A stretch of 64,000 nt of DNA, from contig JAFZZI010000008.1 of assembly GCA_017615835.1 (NCBI GenBank), forward strand, positions 1 through 64,000. The letters run 5' to 3'. Below are positions 45,598-53,879 of the stretch, piece by piece; the stretch's first letter is position 1, and every line of letters starts with the position of its first letter. Source of the DNA: Bacteroidaceae bacterium (GTDB lineage: Bacteria > Bacteroidota > Bacteroidia > Bacteroidales > Bacteroidaceae). Below the pieces are notes generated by a model. It worked only from the letters and a program-made list of their open reading frames with translations. It made no database searches and was not told the DNA's origin. Both the position numbers and the translations under genes were made by a program.

Positions 45598-46521
45598 CTA
45601 ACAGTACATTTTCAGCATTGTGTCCGCAAAACTGCCCTGCACAGGATGGTATGCAGGAGATGACTTGTAATCAGTTTTCTGGAAAGGCGCTGCCAAGGTC
45701 AGCCTGTTCCATGTGTCAAGGTCGAACGGCTTGTCGGCACAGCCGTACCAGACCGTATGTGTAGGATCCTGTTCCAGCTTGGGCATGACAGAAAACTGTC
45801 TGGCCGCCTCTTCATTGTTCTCAACGAACTTTCTGAACAGAAGCTGGTGCATGTAATAGTCAACCACTCTGTCCTCATTGCGCCAATACTCCAGCGACAG
45901 GTCTCTCCAACCCCGCACGAGGAAGTTGCCGCGTGCAGCCCGGATAAAGCAGTTCTGTACAAAGGAATACTGACTCCTTATCGTGTCTCCGCTCATGAAG
46001 ACAAAGAAATCGCTTGACATAATCCAGTCAGGAAGAGGATGTGCGACAAAGTCGGTTGCATCAAGCCAGAGTCCTCCATGTCTGGACAACAGGTCAAGGC
46101 GACAGATGTCAGCGAAATGCGCATTGCCAATCTTGCCCTGTCTCCATTTGTCAATGACATATCCGGGCAGGGACACCCAGTCAAAGAGAGTCTTTTCGTC
46201 CAGAATAACCAATTCATCTCCGCAGTTGGCTCTGACGCTTCTCCAACATGCCTTTACGATGTCGGGTGCCTGATGCTCACCCTGAAGCCATATACTGAAG
46301 AGATGTCCGTCACCGGAAGACTTACCCTCAGGAATGACAGCTGCAGGCTCAAGTGATTTGATAAACGGCACGTAGCGGTCATAATAACTGCTGACAGCAT
46401 CGGCTATTACCTTTCCGCGTACCCTGCGCCTGCTGATTCGCGACCTGAACGGCCAAACCAGGATATGACCGAATACGGCCACTTTCAGTTTAACCGGAAA
46501 ATGGGGGTCTTTGAATGACAT
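45598..46521 (-). CDS. Capsular polysaccharide synthesis-type glycosyltransferase (copy 2)
   Basis: A 307-residue paralogue of the plus-strand gene at 43771. Shared stretches include SIWLQGE-QAP, ADICR-LL-R-GG-WLD-T, YSFVQNCFIRA and EYWR. The N-terminal 70 residues include a basic patch (RSRISRRRVRGK) similar in place to SQRISRMY of the other copy. It is convergent with the GT14 gene and lies eight bases after the GT2 gene in its own direction. Confidence 0.88.
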   Translation of the reverse strand: MSFKDPHFPVKLKVAVFGHILVWPFRSRISRRRVRGKVIADAVSSYYDRYVPFIKSLEPAAVIPEGKSSGDGHLFSIWLQGEHQAPDIVKACWRSVRANCGDELVILDEKTLFDWVSLPGYVIDKWRQGKIGNAHFADICRLDLLSRHGGLWLDATDFVAHPLPDWIMSSDFFVFMSGDTIRSQYSFVQNCFIRAARGNFLVRGWRDLSLEYWRNEDRVVDYYMHQLLFRKFVENNEEAARQFSVMPKLEQDPTHTVWYGCADKPFDLDTWNRLTLAAPFQKTDYKSSPAYHPVQGSFADTMLKMYC

Positions 46522-46529
46522 GGGACGTA

Positions 46530-47366
46530 TCAGATTATGTTGTCAAATCTTTCGGGAATGCGGACCACGATCCTCAATTCCAGCATGGAGGGTTTGTTCC
46601 AGGCATACGGAGGACGTACAATGCCCTGGCATATGCGGCCGAAACGTGTCCAGCGGTCAAAATCACGGGCAGGAAGGTTTGATGCATAGTAGATGGTGCG
46701 TGCCCGTTTTTTCATGTGTGCGCTCCAACCCTGGTCTATCCGGTCACGGTCGTTGAATCTCTCGTCAAGCCGTTTCATGTCAAAATAGCCGAAATGCATC
46801 AGGTACAGATCCTTGCCGATATGGAAGTTGTGCTTTTTGATACGATGGAAACCTGAGCCCCAGAGACATGGTCTGGCGACTATTGAAGGCTTTGTGTAGC
46901 GGGTTCCTATCTGGGCATAATGCCGTTGCTGAAGGAACGGTCTGTTTTCGTCAATATCCGTCTCTTCGCCCATCTTCTGGCCGAAGTCCAAGCCCAGGGC
47001 TGACAATGAAGTCCGGATTTTGCATTCACTCAGATATTCCGCAAGAGTCTTACCGCACTTGGGATCTACCACCACAAACTCATCGGCATCAACTCCGATA
47101 ACCAGGTCATAACCGCTGCCCAGGAGTTCTGCCGCCTTGTCTGACAGGAATTTCAGCCTTCCCTTTTCGGCGGTGACAACCTGGTTCCCGATTTTCTCGT
47201 GAAGTTCTGCGTGAATACCGGCGCAAAAGGGAGCTATCACCTGGTCTGTGCCGTCAAAAAAAACATACAGATTGTCCAGACCCAACTGGGAACCGTAATA
47301 CTCCACCCATTTTTTCAGGTAGAAGTCGTCATTGCGGACCATCGTAATAGCTGCAATCTTCTTCAT
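46530..47366 (-). CDS. GT2-type glycosyltransferase (Glyco_tranf_2_4 like)
   Basis: A 278-residue transferase starting MKKIAAITMVRNDDFYLKKW, with the nucleotide-sugar aspartates in GVDADEFVVV and a C-terminal LMHFGYFDMKRLDERF. The LYVFFDGTDQ segment is of the type seen in GT92/Glyco_tranf_2_4 proteins. A TTG three codons upstream is not needed, since the ATG at 47366 follows a good -7 box. It is the first gene of a two-gene minus operon with the second capsule transferase. Confidence 0.87.
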   Translation of the reverse strand: MKKIAAITMVRNDDFYLKKWVEYYGSQLGLDNLYVFFDGTDQVIAPFCAGIHAELHEKIGNQVVTAEKGRLKFLSDKAAELLGSGYDLVIGVDADEFVVVDPKCGKTLAEYLSECKIRTSLSALGLDFGQKMGEETDIDENRPFLQQRHYAQIGTRYTKPSIVARPCLWGSGFHRIKKHNFHIGKDLYLMHFGYFDMKRLDERFNDRDRIDQGWSAHMKKRARTIYYASNLPARDFDRWTRFGRICQGIVRPPYAWNKPSMLELRIVVRIPERFDNII

Positions 47367-47372
47367 TAATTG

Positions 47373-47409
47373 CAAAAGTAATCAATTCGGCCGAAAAAGC
47401 CTATCTTTG
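47373..47409. promoter_or_regulatory. Divergent promoters around a TTCGGCCGAA palindrome
   Basis: On the minus strand TACTTTTG (47380-47373) stands just before the GT2 start. On the plus strand TATCTTTG (47402-47409) precedes the outer-membrane-type gene. Between them the perfect 10-bp palindrome TTCGGCCGAA (47386-47395) lies at nearly equal distance from both boxes and may be an operator. Confidence 0.6.
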
Positions 47410-47430
47410 TCTGACAAAAGAACGAGACAG

Positions 47431-48360
47431 ATGAAAAAACGCAGCGTATTCTCTCTGGGTATAATCCTGTTGCTGTCACCTGCAACGGTTATCATGGCAC
47501 AGCCTCAGGGGGATTTGCCATACAACATCATAGGAGACCCGTCGGGTACGGCTCCCTACTTCTTCGGACCTTATGCATTTCCTGTTCCGGACATTCTCAA
47601 GAACACCGTTAAGAATGTCACTGTCGGTCTCACAGGTGAATACACATTGGGAAGCCTTACTCCGGCCAAAGACCATACAGCTGCCGTGGGCTTCAGCGTA
47701 CGTCTTCCGCTATGGACAGACAGGGCCAACCTCTCTGTTTACGGACAGTTTCACGAATGGTACCGGGACACTCCCGAATCGAGGATCGTCCGTCGTGTTT
47801 CGGACAAATACGCACTTGACGGTCATTGCGCAGGTGATGTTTACGTAAGCATTGACATGAGGCTCCTTAGTGAAAAAAAGTATGTACCGCTGGTTACTTT
47901 ACGCGCAGCATTGAAAACCGCATCGGGAGATGACTACGAAAAGGCGCGCTATTTCGATGCCCCTGGCTACCACTTTGACATGAGCGTCACAAAGACGTTC
48001 CACTTCATCAGGAGAGGCTTTTTCCGGTCGGTCAGTGCCTCTCTGAACACTGGTTTCCTGTGCTGGCAGACGGATATCGGCTGTCAGAATGACGCCTGGA
48101 TGTTTGCCGGATCTGTTCAGCTGAACACAAAGGCCGTGAATCTGTCAGTGGATGTCGGCGGTTATTACGGACGTGAAAAATATTATGACAGTCCCCAGTC
48201 GCTGAAGGTGATTGCGGAGTTTCTGCCCGACAAGGCGGTTTCGCCGTTGTTCATCTATCAGAAAGGATTGAAAGACTGGCCTTTCGAACAGTTCAAGATA
48301 GGTCTCACCTACACTATTCCCAGTCCCAAAGGGTTGGCCGAAATGTATCACGGGCTATAG
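47431..48360 (+). CDS. Hypothetical exported protein, probably outer membrane
   Basis: A 309-residue protein I do not recognise. A signal peptide (MKKRSVFSLGIILLLSPATVIMAQ) is followed by a sequence rich in alternating hydrophobic and polar residues with many aromatic residues, as in a beta barrel. VTVGLTGEYTLGSL and NLSVYGQFHEWYR look like strands, and the C terminus repeats this style (FKIGLTYTIP). I infer an outer-membrane protein. The ATG at 47431 is chosen because it starts the signal peptide; the frame from 47332 crosses the promoter and the divergent gene. Confidence 0.72.
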   Translation: MKKRSVFSLGIILLLSPATVIMAQPQGDLPYNIIGDPSGTAPYFFGPYAFPVPDILKNTVKNVTVGLTGEYTLGSLTPAKDHTAAVGFSVRLPLWTDRANLSVYGQFHEWYRDTPESRIVRRVSDKYALDGHCAGDVYVSIDMRLLSEKKYVPLVTLRAALKTASGDDYEKARYFDAPGYHFDMSVTKTFHFIRRGFFRSVSASLNTGFLCWQTDIGCQNDAWMFAGSVQLNTKAVNLSVDVGGYYGREKYYDSPQSLKVIAEFLPDKAVSPLFIYQKGLKDWPFEQFKIGLTYTIPSPKGLAEMYHGL

Positions 48361-48483
48361 GAAACCGTCCCGTCGCCATACGTCAATCCGGGGGGAAAAC
48401 GGATTGTCTCTGACACTGCAAAAACATCGACGGAATCTTCAAAAAATCATTCCCTGTTACTGAACGGATCTGCGCGAAAACGC

Positions 48484-48491
48484 TATCTTTG
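48484..48491 (+). promoter_or_regulatory. -7 box of the DUF1846 gene
   Basis: TATCTTTG matches TAnnTTTG and stands 22 bases before the start codon. The -33 region contains only a weak TTAC. Upstream, CAATCCG (48384-48390) and CGGATTG (48400-48406) form a small hairpin without a T tract. Confidence 0.58.
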
Positions 48492-48513
48492 CACTGTAAA
48501 TTCTGCAAGCGGT

Positions 48514-49977
48514 ATGAGACTGGGGTTCGACAACGACAAATATCTTCAAATTCAGTCTGAGCACATCAAACAGCGCATCAGCCAGTTCGGTGACAAACTA
48601 TACCTTGAATTCGGAGGCAAGCTGTTCGATGACTATCACGCCAGCCGGGTACTGCCCGGATTTCAGCCTGACAGCAAGCTGAAGATGCTTATGCAGCTGA
48701 GCGAATATGCTGAGATAATAATTGCAATCAGTGCAGTCGATATCGAGAAGAACAAAGTCCGGAGCGACCTTGGGATTACCTATGATGCAGATGTACTGCG
48801 TCTTCGCGAAGAGTTCACAAGCCGCGACCTTATGGTCAGTTCGGTTGTAATAACCCACTTCAACGGACAGCAGAGTGCTCTTGCATTCAGCAAGCGACTG
48901 AGCCGGATGGGCATCAGGACATATTTTCACTATATCATTGAGGGATATCCGACAAATGTTGCCCTGATAGACTCTGAAAAAGGCTTCGGCCTCAACGATT
49001 ATGTCGAAACGAGCAGGCCTCTGGTAGTTGTCACGGCACCGGGACCCGGCAGCGGGAAGATGGCTGTGTGCCTGAGTCAGCTATATCAGGAAAACAAGCG
49101 CGGCATAAGGGCAGGATATGCCAAGTTCGAGACTTTCCCGATATGGAACCTGCCTCTCAAGCATCCTGTAAACGTTGCATACGAAGCAGCCACCGCCGAT
49201 CTCAACGATGTCAACATGATTGACCCGTTCCATTTGGAAATGTACGGTATAACGGCTGTCAACTACAACCGTGACATCGAGATTTTTCCTGTGCTGAACG
49301 CCATATTCGAAGGCATATACGGAGAGAATCCGTACAAGTCGCCCACTGACATGGGTGTCAACATGGCAGGAAACTGCATAATAGACGATGAGGTATGCTG
49401 CAATGCTTCAAAGCAGGAGATTATCCGCAGGTACTATAATTCGCTGTGCAGCCTTGCGGATGGAAAGGCCGACGAGAGTGAGGTGAACAAGATAGCATTG
49501 CTGATGAAGCAGGCCAAGATCTCGACCGATGACCGCCGCGTGACCATTGCAGCCAAGGAACGTTTTGAGAAATCCGGCATTCCGTCGATGGCTATCGAGT
49601 TGGACAACGGCACAATCATCACAGCCGAGGCCAGTCCTCTGCTTGGAGCAAGTGCTGCCTTGATATTGAATGCCACAAAATATCTTGCGGGAATAAGCCA
49701 CGACACCAAACTCATTGCAGAACAGTCTATCGTGCCTATCCAGTTCACCAAGATATCCTATCTTCACGGCAAGAACCCGCGCCTTCACTCAGACGAGGTT
49801 CTTGTAGCCCTCTCTATGCTTAGCCTGAGTGACGACAACTGCCGTCAGGCGCTTGCCCAGCTGCCACGCCTGAACGGATGTCAGGCACACTCAACAGTGA
49901 TGCTGAGCGAGGTTGACCGCAAGATATTCAGCAAACTCGGAGTAGGCCTCACCACTGAGCCCATCAGAAAGAAATAG
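48514..49977 (+). CDS. DUF1846 family protein
   Basis: A 487-residue soluble protein of the DUF1846 (UPF0371) family. Marks are GFDNDKYLQIQSEHI at the start, VVTAPGPGSGKMAVCLSQLY near residue 175 with a P-loop-like glycine run, and FETFPIWNLPLKHPVN. Crystal structures of the family exist but a firm function is not known to me. It stands alone, convergent with the TonB receptor. Confidence 0.9.
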   Translation: MRLGFDNDKYLQIQSEHIKQRISQFGDKLYLEFGGKLFDDYHASRVLPGFQPDSKLKMLMQLSEYAEIIIAISAVDIEKNKVRSDLGITYDADVLRLREEFTSRDLMVSSVVITHFNGQQSALAFSKRLSRMGIRTYFHYIIEGYPTNVALIDSEKGFGLNDYVETSRPLVVVTAPGPGSGKMAVCLSQLYQENKRGIRAGYAKFETFPIWNLPLKHPVNVAYEAATADLNDVNMIDPFHLEMYGITAVNYNRDIEIFPVLNAIFEGIYGENPYKSPTDMGVNMAGNCIIDDEVCCNASKQEIIRRYYNSLCSLADGKADESEVNKIALLMKQAKISTDDRRVTIAAKERFEKSGIPSMAIELDNGTIITAEASPLLGASAALILNATKYLAGISHDTKLIAEQSIVPIQFTKISYLHGKNPRLHSDEVLVALSMLSLSDDNCRQALAQLPRLNGCQAHSTVMLSEVDRKIFSKLGVGLTTEPIRKK

Positions 49978-49994
49978 CAGCCTGACTGCCGCTG

Positions 49995-51929
49995 TCACCA
50001 GCTTACGGTGACACCCATGGTCATCCATCTGCCGGGCTGTTCTATGAAAGAGTAATCCTTGTATTCCCTGTCAAGGATATTGGAACAGGAGCAGTAAACC
50101 GTATAGTTCTTCATGGGGCTGCTCCAAGATATACGTCCGTCCAACAGTGTATATGGAGCGTTGTCCTGCCCCACTCTGTCCTGCCATCTCCACGATACTG
50201 TAGCAGACAGTCCCCTGACAATTCTGAAGTCGGCCTGAAGTACCAGCTTGTTCCTCAGATATTCCATTGCGTACTTGCTTGACCTTACAGGTTTGTCGTG
50301 CCTTAATTCCTGACCGATGTGTGCGTAGCGGGCACTCAGCCTTCTGATGAACCCTAAGTTGTCGGCCAACTCGTACGGGAATATGCTCAAATCCAGTTCC
50401 ACGCCTCTGCAGTCCATCGAAAAGTTGCCCGACCTGAATGTCTTGCCGTCAGGCTCATCTTCGTAGATGACCCAGTCAAGCATATCGGTCCTGCGGCTTG
50501 AGAAAGCCTGCAGTTCAGCATGAATCCAAGGTCTTGCGAACCGCATGCCCAGACTCAGGTCGGCAGTCTTCTCCGGCAGCAGGTTTTCCGTACCCTGTAT
50601 GTTCACCCCCGAATAATAGAGGTCTGTGAATGTAGGCATCCTCAGCGCCATGTTCCACGAAGCAAACAGCGACAGGCCGGCTGCCGGTCTGTATGAGATG
50701 TCAATTCCAGGATAAAGCCTCCATCTATGGTCGAGAGCCGTATTGAAATTGGCCAATACGCCGGCAGAAACGGTCAGATTTCCAAGCAGGACATCATGCT
50801 CAAGGAACGCGGCAACGTTGGTTCTGTCTGCACCGAATCTGTACTGAACAGTATCGGTCCCGTCTATCCCGCGAGTGCTGAACCATTCCGACTCGTCCAT
50901 AAGATGGCCCAGTCTGGTGGAGTATATGCAGTCTGTCCGCATCTCAACACCAAAAAGAGTCTTGCCCAGACAACTCTCAAACCAACTGTTCAGGGTAGCG
51001 GACCATGTGTCAACCTGATGGTAGTTCTCTCCGACAGGAGAGCCCTTGTGCCACTGATAGTGGTCAAACCACCTGTTCCACGATACAGAAGGTGAAAAAT
51101 GCAGTCTGCCGAAAGCAAAGTCGGATGTCACGGCAGCCATAAGTCTCTCGTTGCTCTCCCATTGGTCTGTACTGGCTGAGCCGTAAAAGGTGTTGGCCCC
51201 GAACCTCTTGTAACTGTAACCCAACTGAAAACTCACTCTGGAGTTTTTATCACGGTATTCGGCATTATAGAAACCCCGGCTGTTGCTGAAATCGCTGTTA
51301 GGAACCGCACCTGAACTCAATCCGGTTCCGGCAGAGATGTAATGAGAGAGAGGTCCGCTCTTGACGCTGGCCCTCAGGTCTGCACCGCCAGTGACATATT
51401 CTCCGCCGTAGAGATGCACGCTCCCTCCGGGCACCGGTTCCTTCTTTGTGACAATGTTCACCACACCGGTGAAGGCTGAAGTGCCGAACACCCTTGCCGA
51501 AGGGCCGGTCAGAACCTCAATTCTCTCGATATCCTGAATACTGACAGGGAAGTCGGCACTCAGATGCCCCGTATGCGGCGATGAGATATTCACGCCGTTC
51601 AGAAGAAGTGTTACTTGATCGAAAGTACCGCCACGAACCGACAGGTCGGTCTGCACTCCCATCTCTCCACGCTGCCTGACGTCAACACCCACAGAATACT
51701 CAAGCAGGTCGTTGACACTGTGAATGGCGGCTGACTCTATATCGGCCTGAGTCATTACGGTGACAAGCCTGGGTGACTCGGCCTCAATCAGCGGAATGCG
51801 CGAAGACATGATGTCAATCTCATTCAGGCCTACCTGCACAATATCATCGCTGTCGTCAGATGACAGTCCTGAAAAAGCAACGAGCGGCATCGCCGATACT
51901 GCTGCAAATACAAACCCTCTTATATCCAT
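49995..51929 (-). CDS. TonB-dependent outer membrane receptor (BtuB-like)
   Basis: A 644-residue TonB-dependent receptor. A short signal sequence is followed by the plug (VTVMTQADIESAAIHSVNDLLEYSVGVDVRQRG, LSVRGGTFDQVTLLLNGV, IERIEVLTGPSARVFGTSAFTGVVNIVTK) and a barrel ending in tryptophan. It resembles BtuB/CirA-type transporters and lacks the carboxypeptidase-like extension of SusC proteins. No SusD, cobalamin or iron gene is adjacent, so the ligand is open. The ATG at 51929 is preferred to a GTG six bases upstream. Confidence 0.88.
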   Translation of the reverse strand: MDIRGFVFAAVSAMPLVAFSGLSSDDSDDIVQVGLNEIDIMSSRIPLIEAESPRLVTVMTQADIESAAIHSVNDLLEYSVGVDVRQRGEMGVQTDLSVRGGTFDQVTLLLNGVNISSPHTGHLSADFPVSIQDIERIEVLTGPSARVFGTSAFTGVVNIVTKKEPVPGGSVHLYGGEYVTGGADLRASVKSGPLSHYISAGTGLSSGAVPNSDFSNSRGFYNAEYRDKNSRVSFQLGYSYKRFGANTFYGSASTDQWESNERLMAAVTSDFAFGRLHFSPSVSWNRWFDHYQWHKGSPVGENYHQVDTWSATLNSWFESCLGKTLFGVEMRTDCIYSTRLGHLMDESEWFSTRGIDGTDTVQYRFGADRTNVAAFLEHDVLLGNLTVSAGVLANFNTALDHRWRLYPGIDISYRPAAGLSLFASWNMALRMPTFTDLYYSGVNIQGTENLLPEKTADLSLGMRFARPWIHAELQAFSSRRTDMLDWVIYEDEPDGKTFRSGNFSMDCRGVELDLSIFPYELADNLGFIRRLSARYAHIGQELRHDKPVRSSKYAMEYLRNKLVLQADFRIVRGLSATVSWRWQDRVGQDNAPYTLLDGRISWSSPMKNYTVYCSCSNILDREYKDYSFIEQPGRWMTMGVTVSW

Positions 51930-52038
51930 CCCCACGTTGCTTTATCTCTGCTCAATCCGATGCCGGCAATATGCTGCCAGCCTTCCTGTTTTATCGGAAC
52001 CGATTCTCCCCTATTACGGATTCTCCTCGTTCCGGCCG

Positions 52039-52070
52039 CAAAATTAGCAATATTGGCAATATTAGCAATA
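52039..52070 (-). promoter_or_regulatory. Promoter of the TonB receptor with repeat-filled spacer
   Basis: On the minus strand the -7 box is TAATTTTG (52046-52039), and a TATTG 19 bases upstream supplies the TTG of the -33 box. The whole spacer and the -33 are made of 9-bp repeats. The leader to the start codon is about 103 bases. Confidence 0.62.
52044..52070. repeat. Three 9-bp tandem repeats (TTAGCAATA type)
   Basis: TTAGCAATA (52044-52052), TTGGCAATA (52053-52061) and TTAGCAATA (52062-52070) follow one another without gap. A fourth unit is broken (TTATGACGG). They occupy the promoter spacer of the TonB receptor. Confidence 0.85.
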
Positions 52071-52110
52071 TTATGACGGACACCAATAATTCTCACACAG
52101 CAGGAACCAT

Positions 52111-52761
52111 TTATGTGCGGTTTATCTCGTGTTGCAAGTTATTGAGGAAACGGCAGGCTTGTATGCCGTCCATCTGGGCGTGGTGAAACTGTAGTGAGAT
52201 GGGAAGCGTGGTCCTGAACAGTCCTTTTCTGTACTTTCCCCATGCAAGAAACGGGTTGTTCCAACGACCGGAATATTGGTTGACGATACAATCGAGCTCT
52301 GTGTGCGGCAATGCTGAGGTGCCAATGATCATGGCATCTTCCAATGAGGTGCTTTTACAGGTTTTTGCTGCCAGACCGGTCACTTCCAGATAGTCGGCAT
52401 TGAACTGACTTATATCTTCGGAATAAGGCACATCACACATGGTGATTCCGCCTTTGTCATTCAACACGATGACATTTACTGCCAGCTTGTCATAACGGTA
52501 CAGATGGCCCGGCATTCCCGGCGTGCCGTCGCCTACCCGTAGCTTTTCGGGTTGGAGGAAGAACTCTTCAATGCTGCTGGCGGCCTTACATATACACCAG
52601 CACAAAAGTGCATTGAACCTGATTCCCGTCTTTCTGCCTGCTTTCAGCAAATGAGTGACATCAATGGTTTTCACCAATGTCACCATCGGCTGCGGCGATG
52701 ACATCCACATGCTGAATGCCTCTGCACGACTTGTTTCCAGGGGATTGATCTCGGTCTTCAT
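52111..52761 (-). CDS. CatA-like O-acetyltransferase
   Basis: A 216-residue protein of the chloramphenicol acetyltransferase fold. The catalytic motif QFHHAQMDG (H193-H194, D198) is intact, and the middle holds YRYDKLAVNVIV and the trimer-interface region. The family covers true CAT enzymes and many acetyltransferases of unknown substrate; no resistance can be claimed. The ATG at 52761 overlaps the stop of the GNAT gene as ATGA, which points to coupling; another ATG lies three codons upstream (52770). Confidence 0.85.
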   Translation of the reverse strand: MKTEINPLETSRAEAFSMWMSSPQPMVTLVKTIDVTHLLKAGRKTGIRFNALLCWCICKAASSIEEFFLQPEKLRVGDGTPGMPGHLYRYDKLAVNVIVLNDKGGITMCDVPYSEDISQFNADYLEVTGLAAKTCKSTSLEDAMIIGTSALPHTELDCIVNQYSGRWNNPFLAWGKYRKGLFRTTLPISLQFHHAQMDGIQACRFLNNLQHEINRT

Positions 52762-53639
52762 TTTCTCCATCGTTTCAGCATCGGGAAGAATCCTTGCATC
52801 ATTTGCTTGTATTCTTCCCTCGTCATAGGCTTAGGCATATTCTTGTTGACTTCATCGACGAACTGGGCGCAATGCTCTATCATCCCGTCCATCGTACATT
52901 CCTGCAAGAAGTGTCCATCCTTATAGCAATATCGGCAGTAGTCATAGTTTATGCTGCCGTCAGCATTGGTGCCGCACTCTTCGTTCCTGGTGAGAGGCAT
53001 ACCGCAACTCTGACAGAACTGAGGCAGTTGACCCTCTTGGAATGACTTTTCTCTCTTTGGGAAGGTTGCATCATAGGCCTCAAAAGACTTTGGATTCTCG
53101 TCTGCCACGGAGTAGCCCTTGGGAGGGCAATAGGTTCCCTCACGAGTGTCCCAATAGCCCGGAATCAGTTCCTGGGCAAGGAAGTAAGGCACTTCCGACT
53201 CTCGCGGTTCTGCATGGTAGTGAATCTTCATCTTGCTTGCGAGGTCAAAACCTGCATGCTTGTAGAACCCGATGTTTCCTTCCATGCACAGCAGTCCTAC
53301 GCCCATCTCCCTAGCCTTCTCCAACGCATACCGGAGCAGTTTCAGACCATAGCCTTGGCGTTTGCAGTCGGGGTGGATGCTGATGGGACCGAAAGTCCAT
53401 GACGGAAAGCTGTTTCCATCGTCAAGCATTATCTCTGCCTTGGAGAACATCACGTGTCCTATAATCTTATCTTCCTCCTCCATCACGAAATCCAATTCAG
53501 GAATGAAGTTGGGATTGGTTCTGTACTGATTGAGTACGTAATGCTCAGTGCACCCCGGGCGATAGACGTTCCAGAATGCCTCGCGAGTCAGGTTTTCTAC
53601 CTCCCGATAGTCTTGCGGCTGTTCTAATCTGATATTCAT
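52758..53639 (-). CDS. GNAT acetyltransferase fused to a zinc ribbon
   Basis: A 293-residue two-domain protein. Residues 1-160 form a GNAT N-acetyltransferase with the acetyl-CoA loop KRQGYGLKLL near 93-102 and NIGFYKHAGF near 122-131. Residues 205-245 are a zinc ribbon of the Zn_ribbon_2 type with CQSCGMPL (C209, C212), C222 and CRYCY (C235, C238). A helical tail follows. The substrate is unknown. The ATG at 53639 lies 24 bases after a -7 box and is preferred to the upstream codon at 53654. Confidence 0.85.
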   Translation of the reverse strand: MNIRLEQPQDYREVENLTREAFWNVYRPGCTEHYVLNQYRTNPNFIPELDFVMEEEDKIIGHVMFSKAEIMLDDGNSFPSWTFGPISIHPDCKRQGYGLKLLRYALEKAREMGVGLLCMEGNIGFYKHAGFDLASKMKIHYHAEPRESEVPYFLAQELIPGYWDTREGTYCPPKGYSVADENPKSFEAYDATFPKREKSFQEGQLPQFCQSCGMPLTRNEECGTNADGSINYDYCRYCYKDGHFLQECTMDGMIEHCAQFVDEVNKNMPKPMTREEYKQMMQGFFPMLKRWRK

Positions 53640-53662
53640 TTCTGATCTTTGCAATGATGGTG

Positions 53663-53670
53663 CAAAGATA
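53663..53670 (-). promoter_or_regulatory. -7 box of the acetyltransferase operon
   Basis: TATCTTTG on the minus strand (53670-53663) matches the consensus. No -33 box at the standard distance is clear. The same CAAAGAT string occurs again on the other strand nearby (53644-53650, as ATCTTTG). Confidence 0.58.
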
Positions 53671-53822
53671 TAATGCCGGCCTCGCTGATTGAGAATAAAC
53701 AGGCAACTTTTTTCGCTCTGACTGGTATTTTTTACGAGTACACAAAAGTATATGTCCCTTCCATGTATTTTTTTCTCCTTAACTGGAAAAATTATACTCG
53801 TCAGTTAGGGAGGCCATGTGAC

Positions 53823-53855
53823 AAAAAGGGCCGACTGAAAGCAATCGGTCGGCCC
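53823..53855 (-). terminator. Terminator of the DUF4954-SIS operon
   Basis: GGGCCGAC (53828-53835) and GTCGGCCC (53848-53855) form a GC-rich stem with a 12-base loop. On the minus strand it runs into TTTTTGT. It lies 25 bases after the SIS gene stop. Confidence 0.88.
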
Positions 53856-53879
53856 ATATCATGAAGCAGTAAAGAATTT

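Noticed and set aside
48384-48406. CAATCCG/CGGATTG hairpin as a terminator of the orphan gene
   Set aside because: No T run follows on either strand, so I do not call it a terminator.
51930-52032. Cobalamin riboswitch before the TonB receptor
   Set aside because: The leader is only about 100 bases and I could not find the conserved B12-box or core elements, so only alternative stems are reported.
52111-52761. Chloramphenicol resistance gene
   Set aside because: The fold and catalytic motif fit, but many family members act on other substrates and no resistance context is present.
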